A stretch of DNA of 64,000 nucleotides from the NCBI RefSeq assembly GCF_000421565.1, contig NZ_ATXG01000018.1:1-64000 (forward strand), given 5' to 3'. This DNA is from Agromyces subbeticus DSM 16689 (GTDB lineage: Bacteria > Actinomycetota > Actinomycetes > Actinomycetales > Microbacteriaceae). Position numbers and translations under genes: made by a program. Numbering within the stretch: the stretch's first letter is position 1; each line of letters opens with the position of its first letter. Of this stretch, positions 45,062-56,421 are shown piece after piece. Below the pieces are notes generated by a model. That model saw only the letters and a program-made list of their open reading frames with translations, did not search any database and was not told the DNA's origin.

Positions 45062-45733
45062 ATGGACGACTCCGCGCGGCACGACGATCTGGTCGCCGTC
45101 GCTGCGATCGCAGACCCGCAACGGCGGTCGCTGTTCGACTTCGTGGCGCGTCAGTCGGCGCCCGTCGGTCGCGACGAAGCGGCCGCCGAGCTTCGGATGA
45201 CCCGCGGCACCGCGGCCTTCCACCTCGACCGGCTCGTCGAAGCGGGGCTGCTGGCCACGGAGTTCCGCCGACGCAGCGGGCGCTCCGGCCCAGGTGCGGG
45301 CCGGCCGGCGAAGCTCTACCGCGCGATCGCCGGCGAGCTCGTGGTCTCGGTGCCCGAGCGTCACTACGACCTCGCCGCAGAACTCCTCAGCCGTGCCGTC
45401 GACGAATGCGACCGCACGGGCGCTCCCATCCGGCCGACGCTCGAACGGGTCTCGGCGAGCCTCGGCCGAGAGCTCGGAGCGGCATCCGATTCCATGACCG
45501 AAGTGCTCGAGCGACTCGGATACGAGCCTGTCAACGACGGTCACGACGGAACCCGGCTGACGAACTGCCCGTTCCATCGAGTGGCGCAGCGTCATTCATC
45601 GACGATCTGCGCCGCGAACGCGGCCTTGCTGCGCGGCGCGGCGGAGACCGTCGATGAACAGGGCCGAACGGTCGTGCTCGATCCCCGCGACGGATACTGC
45701 TGCGTGCGACTCGCTCCAGCCGCACCGGCGTGA
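45062..45733 (+). CDS. HTH transcriptional regulator with C-terminal Cys/His motif
   Basis: A 223-residue COG2345-type (DeoR/ArsR-like) regulator. The N-terminal winged helix (about 12-80) includes ELRMTRGTAAFHLDRLVEAGLL. The C-terminal half has NCPFHRVAQRH, then a Cys about 6 residues on (TICAAN), and a CC pair near the end (YCCVRL). This arrangement resembles SufR-type regulators that sense Fe-S clusters, but no suf genes are nearby. Targets are unknown. It has its own AT-rich promoter with direct repeats and converges on the MerR gene. Confidence 0.8.
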   Translation: MDDSARHDDLVAVAAIADPQRRSLFDFVARQSAPVGRDEAAAELRMTRGTAAFHLDRLVEAGLLATEFRRRSGRSGPGAGRPAKLYRAIAGELVVSVPERHYDLAAELLSRAVDECDRTGAPIRPTLERVSASLGRELGAASDSMTEVLERLGYEPVNDGHDGTRLTNCPFHRVAQRHSSTICAANAALLRGAAETVDEQGRTVVLDPRDGYCCVRLAPAAPA

Positions 45734-45737
45734 CTCG

Positions 45738-46187
45738 TCAGACGACGGCCCGCGCCTCCGCGGGCGCGTGCTTCGATGCCGTGCTGGCTTCGTCGGCGTC
45801 GTAGGGCGCCCAGGCTGGCTCACGGAGCGCGGGGCAGTGCTCGGGGGTCGGATGATTCGCGATGTCGATGACCCGGTCGAGGGCATCGCGTGCAGCCGAG
45901 AGGCCGGCCATGGCGGCGGTGATGCGTTCGCGCTCGGCGGCCATCAGTTCGAAGACCTCGGGGGAAGCCTGCCCGGCTTCGATGCAGGGCATGAGTTGCA
46001 GAATCGTGCGGCTGGGCAAGCCCGCACTGAACAGCTGCTGGATCAACCCGACGCGTTCGACCGCCGATTCGGCGTAGATGCGCTGGCCGCTGTGGGTGCG
46101 TTCCGAGGTGAGCAGACCGTGTTCTTCGTAGTACCGGAGCGCTCTGGTGCTGACCCCTGCCCGGTGTGCGACTTCTCCGATTCGCAT
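45738..46187 (-). CDS. MerR family transcriptional regulator
   Basis: A 149-residue regulator with an N-terminal winged helix of the MerR type (MRIGEVAHRAGVSTRALRYYEEHGLL) and a coiled-coil dimer helix (about 80-115). The effector tail has Cys in HCPALRE plus one in PCIEAG, which is too few for a known metal site. AAGGGGG precedes ATG 46187. It is divergent from the SDR gene; the gap holds an elongated-spacer promoter with a palindrome, the classic MerR target, so it probably controls the SDR gene and itself. Confidence 0.9.
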   Translation of the reverse strand: MRIGEVAHRAGVSTRALRYYEEHGLLTSERTHSGQRIYAESAVERVGLIQQLFSAGLPSRTILQLMPCIEAGQASPEVFELMAAERERITAAMAGLSAARDALDRVIDIANHPTPEHCPALREPAWAPYDADEASTASKHAPAEARAVV

Positions 46188-46224
46188 CTGCGCCCCCTTC
46201 TGGTCGGGCTCTATGGCGTTCGAC

Positions 46225-46256
46225 TTGACGTTGACGCCAACGTCAGGTTCTAGCGT
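46225..46256 (+). promoter_or_regulatory. MerR-type promoter with 20-bp spacer and dyad
   Basis: -35 TTGACG (46225-46230), 20-bp spacer, -10 TAGCGT (46251-46256). The spacer region contains TGACGTTG-acgc-CAACGTCA (46226-46245), a perfect 8-4-8 dyad. Long spacers of 19-20 bp with a dyad between -35 and -10 are the hallmark of promoters activated by MerR proteins through DNA distortion. The SDR gene start is 60 bp downstream. Confidence 0.8.
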
Positions 46257-46316
46257 AGTCGACGCCGGGCCCGACGTGGCCGGAGCACCATCGCCGCTGC
46301 AGAGAGCAAGGAACCC

Positions 46317-47042
46317 ATGAACGTCACTGATCAGATCGCCCTCGTCACCGGAGCCAACCGCGGTATCGGCCGTCAGTTCGTGCTCGAGCTGCTGGAGCGC
46401 GGGGCGAGCACGGTCTATGCGACGGCCCGACGGCCCGAGAGCCTTGCATTCGCCGACAGTCGAGTGGTGCCGCTGCGGCTCGACCTGCTCGATCACGAGT
46501 CGGTCGTCGCTGCAGCATCCGCAGCCCGCGATGTCACGCTCGTGGTGAACAACGCCGGCATCTCCACCGGCGCCGCACTCGTCACGGGCGACCTCGCCGA
46601 CCTCCATCGCGAGATGGACACCCACTTCTGGGGCTCACTCGACGTGATCCGCGAGTTCAGCCCGGTGCTCGCCCGCAACGGCGGAGGCGCGATCGTGAAC
46701 ATCCTGTCGGCGCTGTCGTGGTTCGCCGCCCCCGGTTCGGGCGCGTATTCTGCCGCCAAGGCCGCGGAATGGAACATGACGAACGGCGTACGTCTCGAGC
46801 TCGCTGCTCAGGGCACGCGCGTTCAGGGGGTCCTCCTCGGCGCCGCCGACACCGACATCGCGGCCGGATACGAGGGGCCCAAGATCGACCCGCGCGAGGT
46901 GCCGCGCCGATCGCTCGACGGCCTCGCAGCAGGCTCGATCGAGGTGATCGTCGATGACTGGACCACGATGGTGAAGGCGTCGCTCGCCGGCGACCCCGCC
47001 GCATTCTACGCACAGATCACCGAGCTGCTGGGCGCGAGCTGA
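46317..47042 (+). CDS. Short-chain dehydrogenase/reductase
   Basis: A 241-residue classical SDR with TGANRGIG cofactor loop (NADP-preferring arginine in TARRPES), NNAG, the catalytic serine region ILSALSW and YSAAK (Tyr/Lys). The substrate is unknown. It is transcribed from the MerR-type promoter at 46225, suggesting induction by a chemical signal such as an electrophile or drug. tRNA-Val lies on the other strand just downstream. Confidence 0.9.
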   Translation: MNVTDQIALVTGANRGIGRQFVLELLERGASTVYATARRPESLAFADSRVVPLRLDLLDHESVVAAASAARDVTLVVNNAGISTGAALVTGDLADLHREMDTHFWGSLDVIREFSPVLARNGGGAIVNILSALSWFAAPGSGAYSAAKAAEWNMTNGVRLELAAQGTRVQGVLLGAADTDIAAGYEGPKIDPREVPRRSLDGLAAGSIEVIVDDWTTMVKASLAGDPAAFYAQITELLGAS

Positions 47043-47111
47043 GCGGCGCACGCCGGCGGAGGGTCCATCCGGACGTGAGGAGCGGCTGCGTTGCATTGGT
47101 CGTCGCGTGGG

Positions 47112-47184
47112 TGGGCCCTGCCGGGCTCGAACCGACGACATCCACGGTGTAAACGTGGCGCTCTACCAACTGAGCTAAAGGCCC
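47112..47184 (-). tRNA. tRNA-Val (anticodon TAC)
   Basis: A 73-nt tRNA on the minus strand starting GGGCCTTTAGCTCAG. Acceptor 7 bp (one G-U), D arm GCTC/GAGC, anticodon stem CCACG/CGTGG with loop TTTACAC (anticodon TAC, reads GTA and GTG valine codons), variable loop 5 nt, T arm GTCGG-TTCGAGC-CCGGC. The CCA end is not fully encoded. Confidence 0.96.
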
Positions 47185-47226
47185 TCGCGCCGCGCGCGGC
47201 GCACGCCAATGGTACCGCGCGATGCC

Positions 47227-47232
47227 TAGACT
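47227..47232 (+). promoter_or_regulatory. -10 element of leaderless membrane-protein gene
   Basis: TAGACT, 7 nt before ATG 47240; it overlaps a possible upstream ATG at 47222 and favours the later start. Confidence 0.55.
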
Positions 47233-47239
47233 CACGGCC

Positions 47240-47941
47240 ATGGAGCCGATGCCGCAGCATCCGAGTCGAACCACGCCGTCGGAGCACCGCTGGCCCTCCG
47301 TCGTCGCGCTCGTCATCGCGCTGGCGCTCTACGCGGCGCTGCCCAACGACTTCCTCGGTCCGCAGCGGTTCATCGTGGTGGTCTTCGGACTTGCACTGCT
47401 GGTGCCGCTCGTCATCGCCAACCCGCACCGACTGACGAAACGGTCGACGTTCACGAAATGGGCGTCGATCGCGCTCGCCGCCGGCCTCGTCGTCGCGAAC
47501 CAGCTCACCCTCGTGCTGCTGCTCGCGTCGCTCGTGAGCGAGCGCGCCGATGACGCCCCCGGCCTGCTCGTGGCCGCGGCCCAGATCTGGGTGGCGAACG
47601 TCATCGGGTTCACGGTGCTCTACTGGGAACTCGACCGCGGCGGCCCGGTGATGCGCACGATGGCCGCCCGGTCCGAACTCCCCCCGGCCGACCTGCGCTT
47701 CCCGCAAGACGAAGATCACGACGCGGTCGCCGAGGTGGCCGCACGCTCATCCGTCGTGCGGGACTGGATGCCCAGATTCGTCGACTACTTCTACTCGACC
47801 GTCTCGAACTCGATGGCCTTCAGCGCGACCGATGCCATGCCGCTGTCGGGCCGGTTCAAGCTGCTGATGGCACTGCAGGCGTTCGGCGGTTTCCTGATCC
47901 TCGCGCTCGTGATCGCACGCTCGGTCAACATCCTCGCCTGA
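47240..47941 (+). CDS. Integral membrane protein, unknown function
   Basis: A 233-residue protein with five likely membrane helices (about residues 17-34, 40-57, 71-92, 105-124 and 207-230). Between helices 4 and 5 lies FVDYFYSTVSNSMAFSATD, which resembles the pore-helix region of two-helix ion channels (position of the selectivity filter), but no TVGYG-type filter is present. I would call it a channel-like protein of unknown substrate. The start is ATG 47240, leaderless. Confidence 0.75.
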   Translation: MEPMPQHPSRTTPSEHRWPSVVALVIALALYAALPNDFLGPQRFIVVVFGLALLVPLVIANPHRLTKRSTFTKWASIALAAGLVVANQLTLVLLLASLVSERADDAPGLLVAAAQIWVANVIGFTVLYWELDRGGPVMRTMAARSELPPADLRFPQDEDHDAVAEVAARSSVVRDWMPRFVDYFYSTVSNSMAFSATDAMPLSGRFKLLMALQAFGGFLILALVIARSVNILA

Positions 47942-48001
47942 GCGGGCAGTACCGCCACTGGCAGCATTCACCGAGCACCGAGCGGATGTCTCAGGCCCGC
48001 G

Positions 48002-48475
48002 TCAGAGCGTCGCGAGCGCGTTGCGGTACTGGTCGAGCGACCGGGCCTCACCGCGGTCCGTCGCGAAGCTCGCGGCCACACGTCCGTCTGCGTCGATCAC
48101 GAAGGTCGCCCGTCGCGCCACGCCGGCGGAGTCGTCGAAGGCGCCGAACGCGCTCGCTACCGCCCCGTGGGGCCAGAAGTCGGCCAGCAACGAAAATTCG
48201 TAGCCTTCGCGCTCGGACCAGGCGCGAAGGGTGTGCTTCGAATCGACCGACACCGCCAGCAACTCCACGCCGAGCTCCTCGAACATGCCGAGGTTGTCGC
48301 GGAGCGCACTGAGTTCGCTCTGGCAGACGCCCGAGAACGCGAGCGGGAAGAACACGACGGTGACCTGCCGACCCAGGAAATCAGCGTTGCGCACGGGCTG
48401 GCCGAACTGGTTCACGAGGGTGAAGTCGGGTGCGGCGGCTCCGGCGGGAAGGATCACGGAACGGGTTCCCTTCAC
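48002..48475 (-). CDS. ahpE: Peroxiredoxin, AhpE type
   Basis: A 157-residue one-cysteine-type peroxiredoxin. The peroxidatic Cys lies in PLAFSGVCQSEL (about residue 51), with the Pro and the Thr/Ser of the active site. LADFWPHGAVASAFG is a strong AhpE signature shared with the M. tuberculosis protein. It reduces peroxides and peroxynitrite in the cytosol. The start is GTG 48475. It is divergent from aceE, a neighbourhood also seen in mycobacteria. Confidence 0.92.
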   Translation of the reverse strand: MKGTRSVILPAGAAAPDFTLVNQFGQPVRNADFLGRQVTVVFFPLAFSGVCQSELSALRDNLGMFEELGVELLAVSVDSKHTLRAWSEREGYEFSLLADFWPHGAVASAFGAFDDSAGVARRATFVIDADGRVAASFATDRGEARSLDQYRNALATL

Positions 48476-48501
48476 AGGATGTGCGGTCGCGTCGAGGCCT
48501 C

Positions 48502-48540
48502 AGCCTAGCCGTCACCTCGCAGGCATAGAATCACTAGGAT
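48502..48540. promoter_or_regulatory. Divergent promoters of ahpE and aceE
   Basis: Minus strand TAGGCT (48502-48507) lies about 26 nt before ahpE. Plus strand candidates are TAGAAT (48526-48531) and TAGGAT (48535-48540), predicting an aceE leader of about 85-100 nt. No -35 boxes are convincing. Confidence 0.4.
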
Positions 48541-48630
48541 GGCGTGGTGCCACCCGGCCGCGAACCGGCCCATTCGGCGTGCGCACGTCCCACACCCGCA
48601 GGCATGATCTGCTGAAGAGAGAGGTCGAGT

Positions 48631-51357
<2,727 letters not shown>

Positions 51358-51368
51358 CAGGCGACGAG

Positions 51369-52583
51369 GTGGCGACGAGGCCCAAAACGAAGGCGGAGAC
51401 GCTCGCATGGTTGCGCACCATCGCGGGCGAGCTCGCCACCGCGACGCTCAAACGTCTCGAAGACACGTTGCCGTGGTACGGCGACATGCCGCCGAGCCGT
51501 CGCTCAGCGGTGGGCCTCGTCGCCCAAGCCGGCATCTCCTCGTTCATCGCCTGGTTCGAGGATCCGCGCTCCACGCCGTGGATCGCCGCCGACGTCTTCG
51601 GCGCCGCACCGCGTGAGCTGCTGCGCTCGGTGAGCCTGCAGCAGACGCTGCAGCTCATCAGGGTAACGGTCGAGGTCGTCGAAGACCGCATCAAAGACGG
51701 TGGTGAGCCGCTTCGCGAGGCGATCCTGCTCTATTCGCGCGAGATCGCCTTCGCCGCGGCCGATGTCTACGCTCGGGCCGCAGAAGCGCGCGGACTGTGG
51801 GACGCGCGGCTCGAGGCTCTCGTCGTCGACTCGATCCTCTCGGGCGAGGCCGACGATGAGCTGCCGAGCCGCATCGCGGCGCTCGGCTGGCACGGGCACG
51901 GCGAGGTGTCGGTGCTCGTCGGCACCGCGCCGAAGCAGCTCGACGTCGACCACGTGCGCCGTGCCGCACGGCACATGCACGCCGATGTCCTGATCGGCGT
52001 GCAGGGCAATCGGCTCGTGCTCGTCATCGGCCGGGCCGACCCGCTCGCGCGCGAAGCCGATGATTCGATCGGCACCGCCCCGGCACTGACCTTCATGGAG
52101 ATCGCCGATCAGCTCGAGCCGCATTTCGGAGCCGGGCACCTCGTGCTCGGGCACGCCGTGCCGAACCTGGTCGACGCGTCGAAGAGCGCGAAGGCCGCGC
52201 TCGCTGGTTTCGCGGTGGCGCGCTCGTGGCGCCACGCACCACGGCCCGTGCACGCCGACGACCTGCTGCCAGAGCGAGCGCTCGCGGGCGATCCGCTCGC
52301 GCGAGCGACCCTCGTGCACCGCATCTACCGGCCGCTGCAGGCGCATTCGACCGAACTGCTGACGACGCTCTGGAGCTATCTCGACAATGGTCGTTCGCTC
52401 GAGGCGACGGCCCGCGAGCTGTTCGTGCACCCGAACACGGTTCGCTATCGCCTGAAGCGCGTCTCCGACGTCATCGGATGGGACGCGACCGGCGCACGCG
52501 AGGCCCTCATCCTGCAATCGGCCCTCATCATCGGCTCGATGAGCGACCACGAGCTTCCTCCGCGGCGCCGTCCCTCTAGCTGA
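51369..52583 (+). CDS. fasR: PucR-family regulator, FasR-like
   Basis: A 404-residue PucR/CdaR-type regulator with a C-terminal HTH_30 helix-turn-helix (LEATARELFVHPNTVRYRLKR, about residues 350-375) and an N-terminal effector domain. By position (between aceE and fabD) it corresponds to FasR of Streptomyces and Rv2242 of M. tuberculosis, activators of the FAS-II operon. The start is GTG 51369. A TGTAC direct repeat in the 90-bp gap before fabD may be its site. Confidence 0.85.
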   Translation: MATRPKTKAETLAWLRTIAGELATATLKRLEDTLPWYGDMPPSRRSAVGLVAQAGISSFIAWFEDPRSTPWIAADVFGAAPRELLRSVSLQQTLQLIRVTVEVVEDRIKDGGEPLREAILLYSREIAFAAADVYARAAEARGLWDARLEALVVDSILSGEADDELPSRIAALGWHGHGEVSVLVGTAPKQLDVDHVRRAARHMHADVLIGVQGNRLVLVIGRADPLAREADDSIGTAPALTFMEIADQLEPHFGAGHLVLGHAVPNLVDASKSAKAALAGFAVARSWRHAPRPVHADDLLPERALAGDPLARATLVHRIYRPLQAHSTELLTTLWSYLDNGRSLEATARELFVHPNTVRYRLKRVSDVIGWDATGAREALILQSALIIGSMSDHELPPRRRPSS

Positions 52584-52591
52584 CGACTCGC

Positions 52592-52606
52592 TGTACCGTC
52601 TGTACA
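52592..52606 (+). promoter_or_regulatory. TGTAC direct repeat upstream of fabD, candidate regulator site
   Basis: TGTACCGTCTGTACA contains two TGTAC half-sites 4 nt apart (9-bp period), and the whole can also be read as an imperfect palindrome. It lies 56 bp before the fabD -10 box. Confidence 0.35.
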
Positions 52607-52661
52607 AGGCTTTCCCGAAGAGCTTGTGGTGTGTGCACACCCAGGCCCGCCACTCGATTGG

Positions 52662-52667
52662 CAGACT
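52662..52667 (+). promoter_or_regulatory. Possible -10 element of fabD
   Basis: CAGACT, 6 nt before GTG 52674. It suggests a leaderless fabD transcript in addition to read-through from aceE-fasR. Confidence 0.4.
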
Positions 52668-52673
52668 GGTGTG

Positions 52674-53594
52674 GTGATCGTCGTCGTCTGCCCTGGACAG
52701 GGCTCTCAGACCCCTGGATTCCTCTCTCCCTGGCTCGCCGAGCCGGCCTATGCCGAACGGCTGTCGGTGATGTCCGAGGCCTCGGGGCTCGACCTCGCGC
52801 ACTACGGCACCGAAGCCGATGCCGACACGATCCGCGATACCGCGATCGCGCAGCCGCTCATCGTCGCAGCCGGCATCCTCACGCTCGGCACCCTCCTGGC
52901 CGATGGGCGGGCCGACCGCATCGGCGGCATCGCCGGACACTCCGTGGGCGAGATCACGGCCGCAGCGGCATCCGGAGTGCTGAGCGAGACTGACGCGATC
53001 CGGTTCGTCGCCGAACGCGGGCGGGCCATGGCGGATGCCGCGGCGCTCGTGCCGACGGCCATGAGCGCCGTGATCGGCGCCGACGAGCACGCACTGCTCG
53101 CTCGCCTCGACGAGCTCGACCTCGAGCCGGCGAACTTCAACGGCGGCGGGCAGATCGTCGTCGCCGGTGCGCTCGACGCGCTCGACGCACTCAAGGCCGA
53201 GCCGCCGGCCGGGTCGCGGGTGATCCCGCTGCAGGTGGCCGGCGCCTTCCACACGCGCTTCATGCGCCCCGCCGTCGAACGCCTCGCCGAGGTCGCTGCG
53301 GGTCTCGCGCCCGCCGATCCGACGTTGCCGCTCTGGACGAACCGCGACGGCAGCACCGTGACGTCGGGCGCCGCGTTCCTCGAGCTCCTCGTCGGGCAGG
53401 TCTCCTCCCCCGTACGCTGGGACCGCTGCATGGAGTCGTTCCAGGCGGCCGGCGTGACCGGCATCATCGAGGTCGCCCCGGCCGGCGCGCTCGTCGGTCT
53501 CGCAAAGCGCGCCCTCAAGGGCGTGCCGACCGTCGCCGTCAAGACTCCCGACGACCTGCCTGCGGCGATCGAGCTCATCGAGCAGCACGCCTGA
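52674..53594 (+). CDS. fabD: Malonyl-CoA:ACP transacylase
   Basis: A 306-residue enzyme that loads malonate on ACP for fatty acid elongation. It has CPGQGSQ near the start, the nucleophilic serine in GHSVGE (about residue 88), the catalytic histidine in AGAFHTRFM (about residue 197), and the NFNGGGQIVVAG loop. Alternative starts are GTG 52671 and the longer GTG 52626; 52674 suits the -10 spacing and homolog length. First gene of fabD-fabH-acpP-fabF. Confidence 0.95.
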   Translation: MIVVVCPGQGSQTPGFLSPWLAEPAYAERLSVMSEASGLDLAHYGTEADADTIRDTAIAQPLIVAAGILTLGTLLADGRADRIGGIAGHSVGEITAAAASGVLSETDAIRFVAERGRAMADAAALVPTAMSAVIGADEHALLARLDELDLEPANFNGGGQIVVAGALDALDALKAEPPAGSRVIPLQVAGAFHTRFMRPAVERLAEVAAGLAPADPTLPLWTNRDGSTVTSGAAFLELLVGQVSSPVRWDRCMESFQAAGVTGIIEVAPAGALVGLAKRALKGVPTVAVKTPDDLPAAIELIEQHA

Positions 53595-53622
53595 GCCGAC
53601 GAACGACACGAGAAAGCCGAAC

Positions 53623-54627
53623 ATGACGCGACCGACCCTGCAGCAGTCCCACGGGCCCGCCTACACCCGCATCTACTCGATCGGGGCGGCTCGGGGCGCC
53701 AACGCGGTGCCGAACGACGATCTCGTCGGCCCGATCAACTCCTCCGACGAGTGGATCCAGCAGCGCACGGGCATCGTGACTCGGGCACGCGCGGGCGCCG
53801 ATGTGCTCGCGATCGACCTCGCGACGGATGCCGCGCGCGAGGCGATCGAGCGATCGGGCATCGCGCCCGAGCAGATCGACCTCGTCATCATCGCCACGAT
53901 CTCGAACGTGCAGCAGACGCCCTCGATGGCCGCCGTGGTCGCCGACAGGGTCGGTGCGAACCCCGCCGCCGCCTACGACACGAACGCCGCGTGCGCCGGC
54001 TACGCCTACGCCGTCGCCCAGGCCGACGCCCTCATCCGCACCGGTGCGGCGAACTACGCCCTCGTCATCGGTGCCGAGAAGCTCTCCGACGTCGTCGACC
54101 CCACCGACCGCAGCATCTCGTTCCTGCTGGGCGACGGCGCCGGCGCGGTCGTCATCGGCCCGAGCGACACGCCCGGCATCGCACGAACCGTCTGGGGCTC
54201 CGACGGCTCGAAGGCCGGCGCGGTCGGCATGAACCACACGCTCACCGAGTTCCGTGACGGCGAGGCCGAGTGGCCCACTTTGCGCCAAGAGGGCCAGACG
54301 GTCTTCCGCTGGGCGGTGTGGGACATGGCGAAGGTCGCGAAGCAGGCGCTGGATGCCGCTGGCGTGACGTCGGACGACCTCGCCGCATTCATCCCCCACC
54401 AGGCGAACATGCGCATCATCGACGAGTTCGCCAAGCAGCTCAAGCTCCCCGAGACGGTCGTCATCGCCCGCGATATCGAGACCACCGGCAACACGTCGGC
54501 CGCGTCCATCCCGCTCGCGACGCATCGCCTGCTCGAGGAGCACCCTGAACTCTCCGGAGGGCTCGCCCTCCAGATCGGCTTCGGCGCCGGACTCGTGTTC
54601 GGCGCCCAAGTGGTGGTTCTGCCCTGA
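53623..54627 (+). CDS. fabH: Beta-ketoacyl-ACP synthase III
   Basis: A 334-residue KAS III that starts chains by condensing acyl-CoA with malonyl-ACP. The catalytic triad is intact: Cys in NAACAGYAY (about residue 126), His in IPHQANMRI and Asn in TGNTSAAS. In branched-chain producers such as Microbacteriaceae it normally prefers isobutyryl or anteiso primers; this cannot be read from sequence. The spacing to fabD is 28 bp and to acpP 66 bp. Confidence 0.96.
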   Translation: MTRPTLQQSHGPAYTRIYSIGAARGANAVPNDDLVGPINSSDEWIQQRTGIVTRARAGADVLAIDLATDAAREAIERSGIAPEQIDLVIIATISNVQQTPSMAAVVADRVGANPAAAYDTNAACAGYAYAVAQADALIRTGAANYALVIGAEKLSDVVDPTDRSISFLLGDGAGAVVIGPSDTPGIARTVWGSDGSKAGAVGMNHTLTEFRDGEAEWPTLRQEGQTVFRWAVWDMAKVAKQALDAAGVTSDDLAAFIPHQANMRIIDEFAKQLKLPETVVIARDIETTGNTSAASIPLATHRLLEEHPELSGGLALQIGFGAGLVFGAQVVVLP

Positions 54628-54693
54628 ACCACCTGCCCCTGTCCATCTAGACTGTCTCTCGGTCAAACGAGACACCCCCAAGGAGAAGAACCA

Positions 54694-54942
54694 ATGGCAT
54701 TGTCCACCGAAGAAGTGCTTGCCGGCCTGGCCGAGCTCATCAACGACGAGACCGGCATTGCGACCGACACGGTTGAGCTGGACAAGTCGTTCACCGACGA
54801 CCTCGACATCGACTCGATCTCCATGATGACGATCGTCGTCAACGCCGAAGAGAAGTTCGACGTGAAGATCCCCGACGAAGAGGTCAAGAACCTGAAGACC
54901 GTCGGCAACGCCGTCGACTTCATCGTCAAGGCCCAGGCCTAA
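54694..54942 (+). CDS. acpP: Acyl carrier protein
   Basis: An 82-residue four-helix acidic carrier. The phosphopantetheine serine lies in DLDIDSISM (about residue 41). AAGGAG 8 nt upstream gives a strong ribosome site, fitting a highly expressed carrier. It serves the fab enzymes here and supplies octanoate to LipB. Confidence 0.97.
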   Translation: MALSTEEVLAGLAELINDETGIATDTVELDKSFTDDLDIDSISMMTIVVNAEEKFDVKIPDEEVKNLKTVGNAVDFIVKAQA

Positions 54943-55020
54943 CAACTGCGTGGAGCGGGCCGGCGCCTCAGCCCGGCCCGCTCGATCAGTACGACCGTTC
55001 TCCATCGGAGTGTTTCTCGA

Positions 55021-56256
55021 ATGACCAAGAAGATCGTCATCACCGGCATCGGTGCGTCCTCGCCGCTCGGCGGCACCGCACCCGAGAGCTGGAACGCCCT
55101 GCTCGCCGGCGAGTCCGGCACGCGCACGCTCGAGCACGAGTGGGTCGCCGAACTCGAACTGCCCGTCACATTCGCCGCCGAAGCCAAGGTGCGCCCCGAA
55201 GCGGTGCTCGAGCGCCCGGTCGCCAAGCGACTCGACCCCTCGAGCCAGTTCGCGCTGATCTCGGCGAAAGAGGCGTGGGCTGACGCCGGCTCGCCCGAGG
55301 TCGCGCCCGAGCGGCTCGGCGTCGACTACGCCACCGGCATCGGCGGCATCTGGACCCTGCTCGACGCATGGGACACCCTGCGCGAGCGTGGCCCGCGCCG
55401 CGTGCTGCCCATGACCGTGCCCATGCTCATGCCGAATGCGGCCGCAGCGGCCATCTCGATGCACTTCGAGGCTCGTGCGTTCGCCCGCACCGTCGCCTCG
55501 GCATGCGCCTCGAGCACCGAATCGCTCGCGAACGCCTACGAGCACCTCCAGCTCGGCCTCGCCGATGTCGTCATCGCCGGCGGCTCCGAATCCGCGATCC
55601 ACCCGATCACCCTCGCTTCGTTCTCCTCGATGCAGGCCCTCTCGCGTCGCAACGACGACCCTTCGCATGCATCGCGCCCGTACAGCGTCGACCGCGACGG
55701 CTTCGTCATGGGCGAAGGCGCGGCGAGCCTCGTGCTCGAGACCGAAGAGCACGCCCTCGCTCGCGGCGCCCGCATCTACGCCGAGCTCGCGGGCGGCGCC
55801 GTGAGCGCCGACTCGTACCACATCACGGCGAACGACCCCGAGGGTCGCGGCGCGAGCCGGGCCGTGAACGACGCGCTCGCACAGGCCGGCGCCACGCATG
55901 AGCAGGTCACGCACATCAACGCCCACGCCACGAGCACCCCGGTCGGCGACATCGCCGAGTACACGGCGCTCGCGAGCGTCTTCGGAGATCGCGTGCACGA
56001 GATCCCGGTTTCGGCCACGAAGGCTTCGACGGGTCACCTGCTGGGTGGCACCGGTGCGCTCGAAGCCGTCTTCACGGTGCTCGCCCTCGTGAATCGCGTC
56101 GCGCCGCCGACCATCAACATCAGCACCCAAGACCCGGCGATCCCGCTGCTCGTCTCGGGCGCACCGCAGCCGCTCGGCGACGGGCCGCAGCTCGCCATCA
56201 GCAACTCGTTCGGGTTCGGCGGCCACAACGCGGTCGTCGCGATCCGCACCCCGTAG
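55021..56256 (+). CDS. fabF: Beta-ketoacyl-ACP synthase II
   Basis: A 411-residue KAS II elongating enzyme. Catalytic residues are Cys in ASACASSTE (about residue 162), His in NAHATSTPVGD and His in TGHLLGGTGALEA. It closes the FAS-II operon; reductase and dehydratase genes are elsewhere. A hairpin terminator follows 42 bp after the stop. Confidence 0.96.
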   Translation: MTKKIVITGIGASSPLGGTAPESWNALLAGESGTRTLEHEWVAELELPVTFAAEAKVRPEAVLERPVAKRLDPSSQFALISAKEAWADAGSPEVAPERLGVDYATGIGGIWTLLDAWDTLRERGPRRVLPMTVPMLMPNAAAAAISMHFEARAFARTVASACASSTESLANAYEHLQLGLADVVIAGGSESAIHPITLASFSSMQALSRRNDDPSHASRPYSVDRDGFVMGEGAASLVLETEEHALARGARIYAELAGGAVSADSYHITANDPEGRGASRAVNDALAQAGATHEQVTHINAHATSTPVGDIAEYTALASVFGDRVHEIPVSATKASTGHLLGGTGALEAVFTVLALVNRVAPPTINISTQDPAIPLLVSGAPQPLGDGPQLAISNSFGFGGHNAVVAIRTP

Positions 56257-56297
56257 CTCGAACGGGTCGCACCCGGCCACGGGTCGCTCCCGGCATG

Positions 56298-56335
56298 AGA
56301 AGACCCCGGTCGCAGTCACTGCGCCGGGGTCTTCT
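56298..56335 (+). terminator. Terminator of the fab operon
   Basis: A 12-bp outer stem (AGAAGACCCCGG with its complement) and an inner CGCAG/CTGCG stem closed by TCA. A bidirectional use toward DUF3145 is possible. Confidence 0.8.
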
Positions 56336-56421
56336 GGTGCACGGTCCGAGGGTTTCGCTCGTGCGCTGCCGGGAATGCGTCATCCAACCTCGCGTCACGC
56401 CGCCGGCGGACCGAGGCTCGC

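Noticed and set aside
45062-47042. A mobile or horizontally acquired island (regulators, SDR, next to tRNA-Val)
   Set aside because: There is a tRNA, but no integrase, no direct repeat of the tRNA end and no shift in codon use apart from the short AT-rich promoter.
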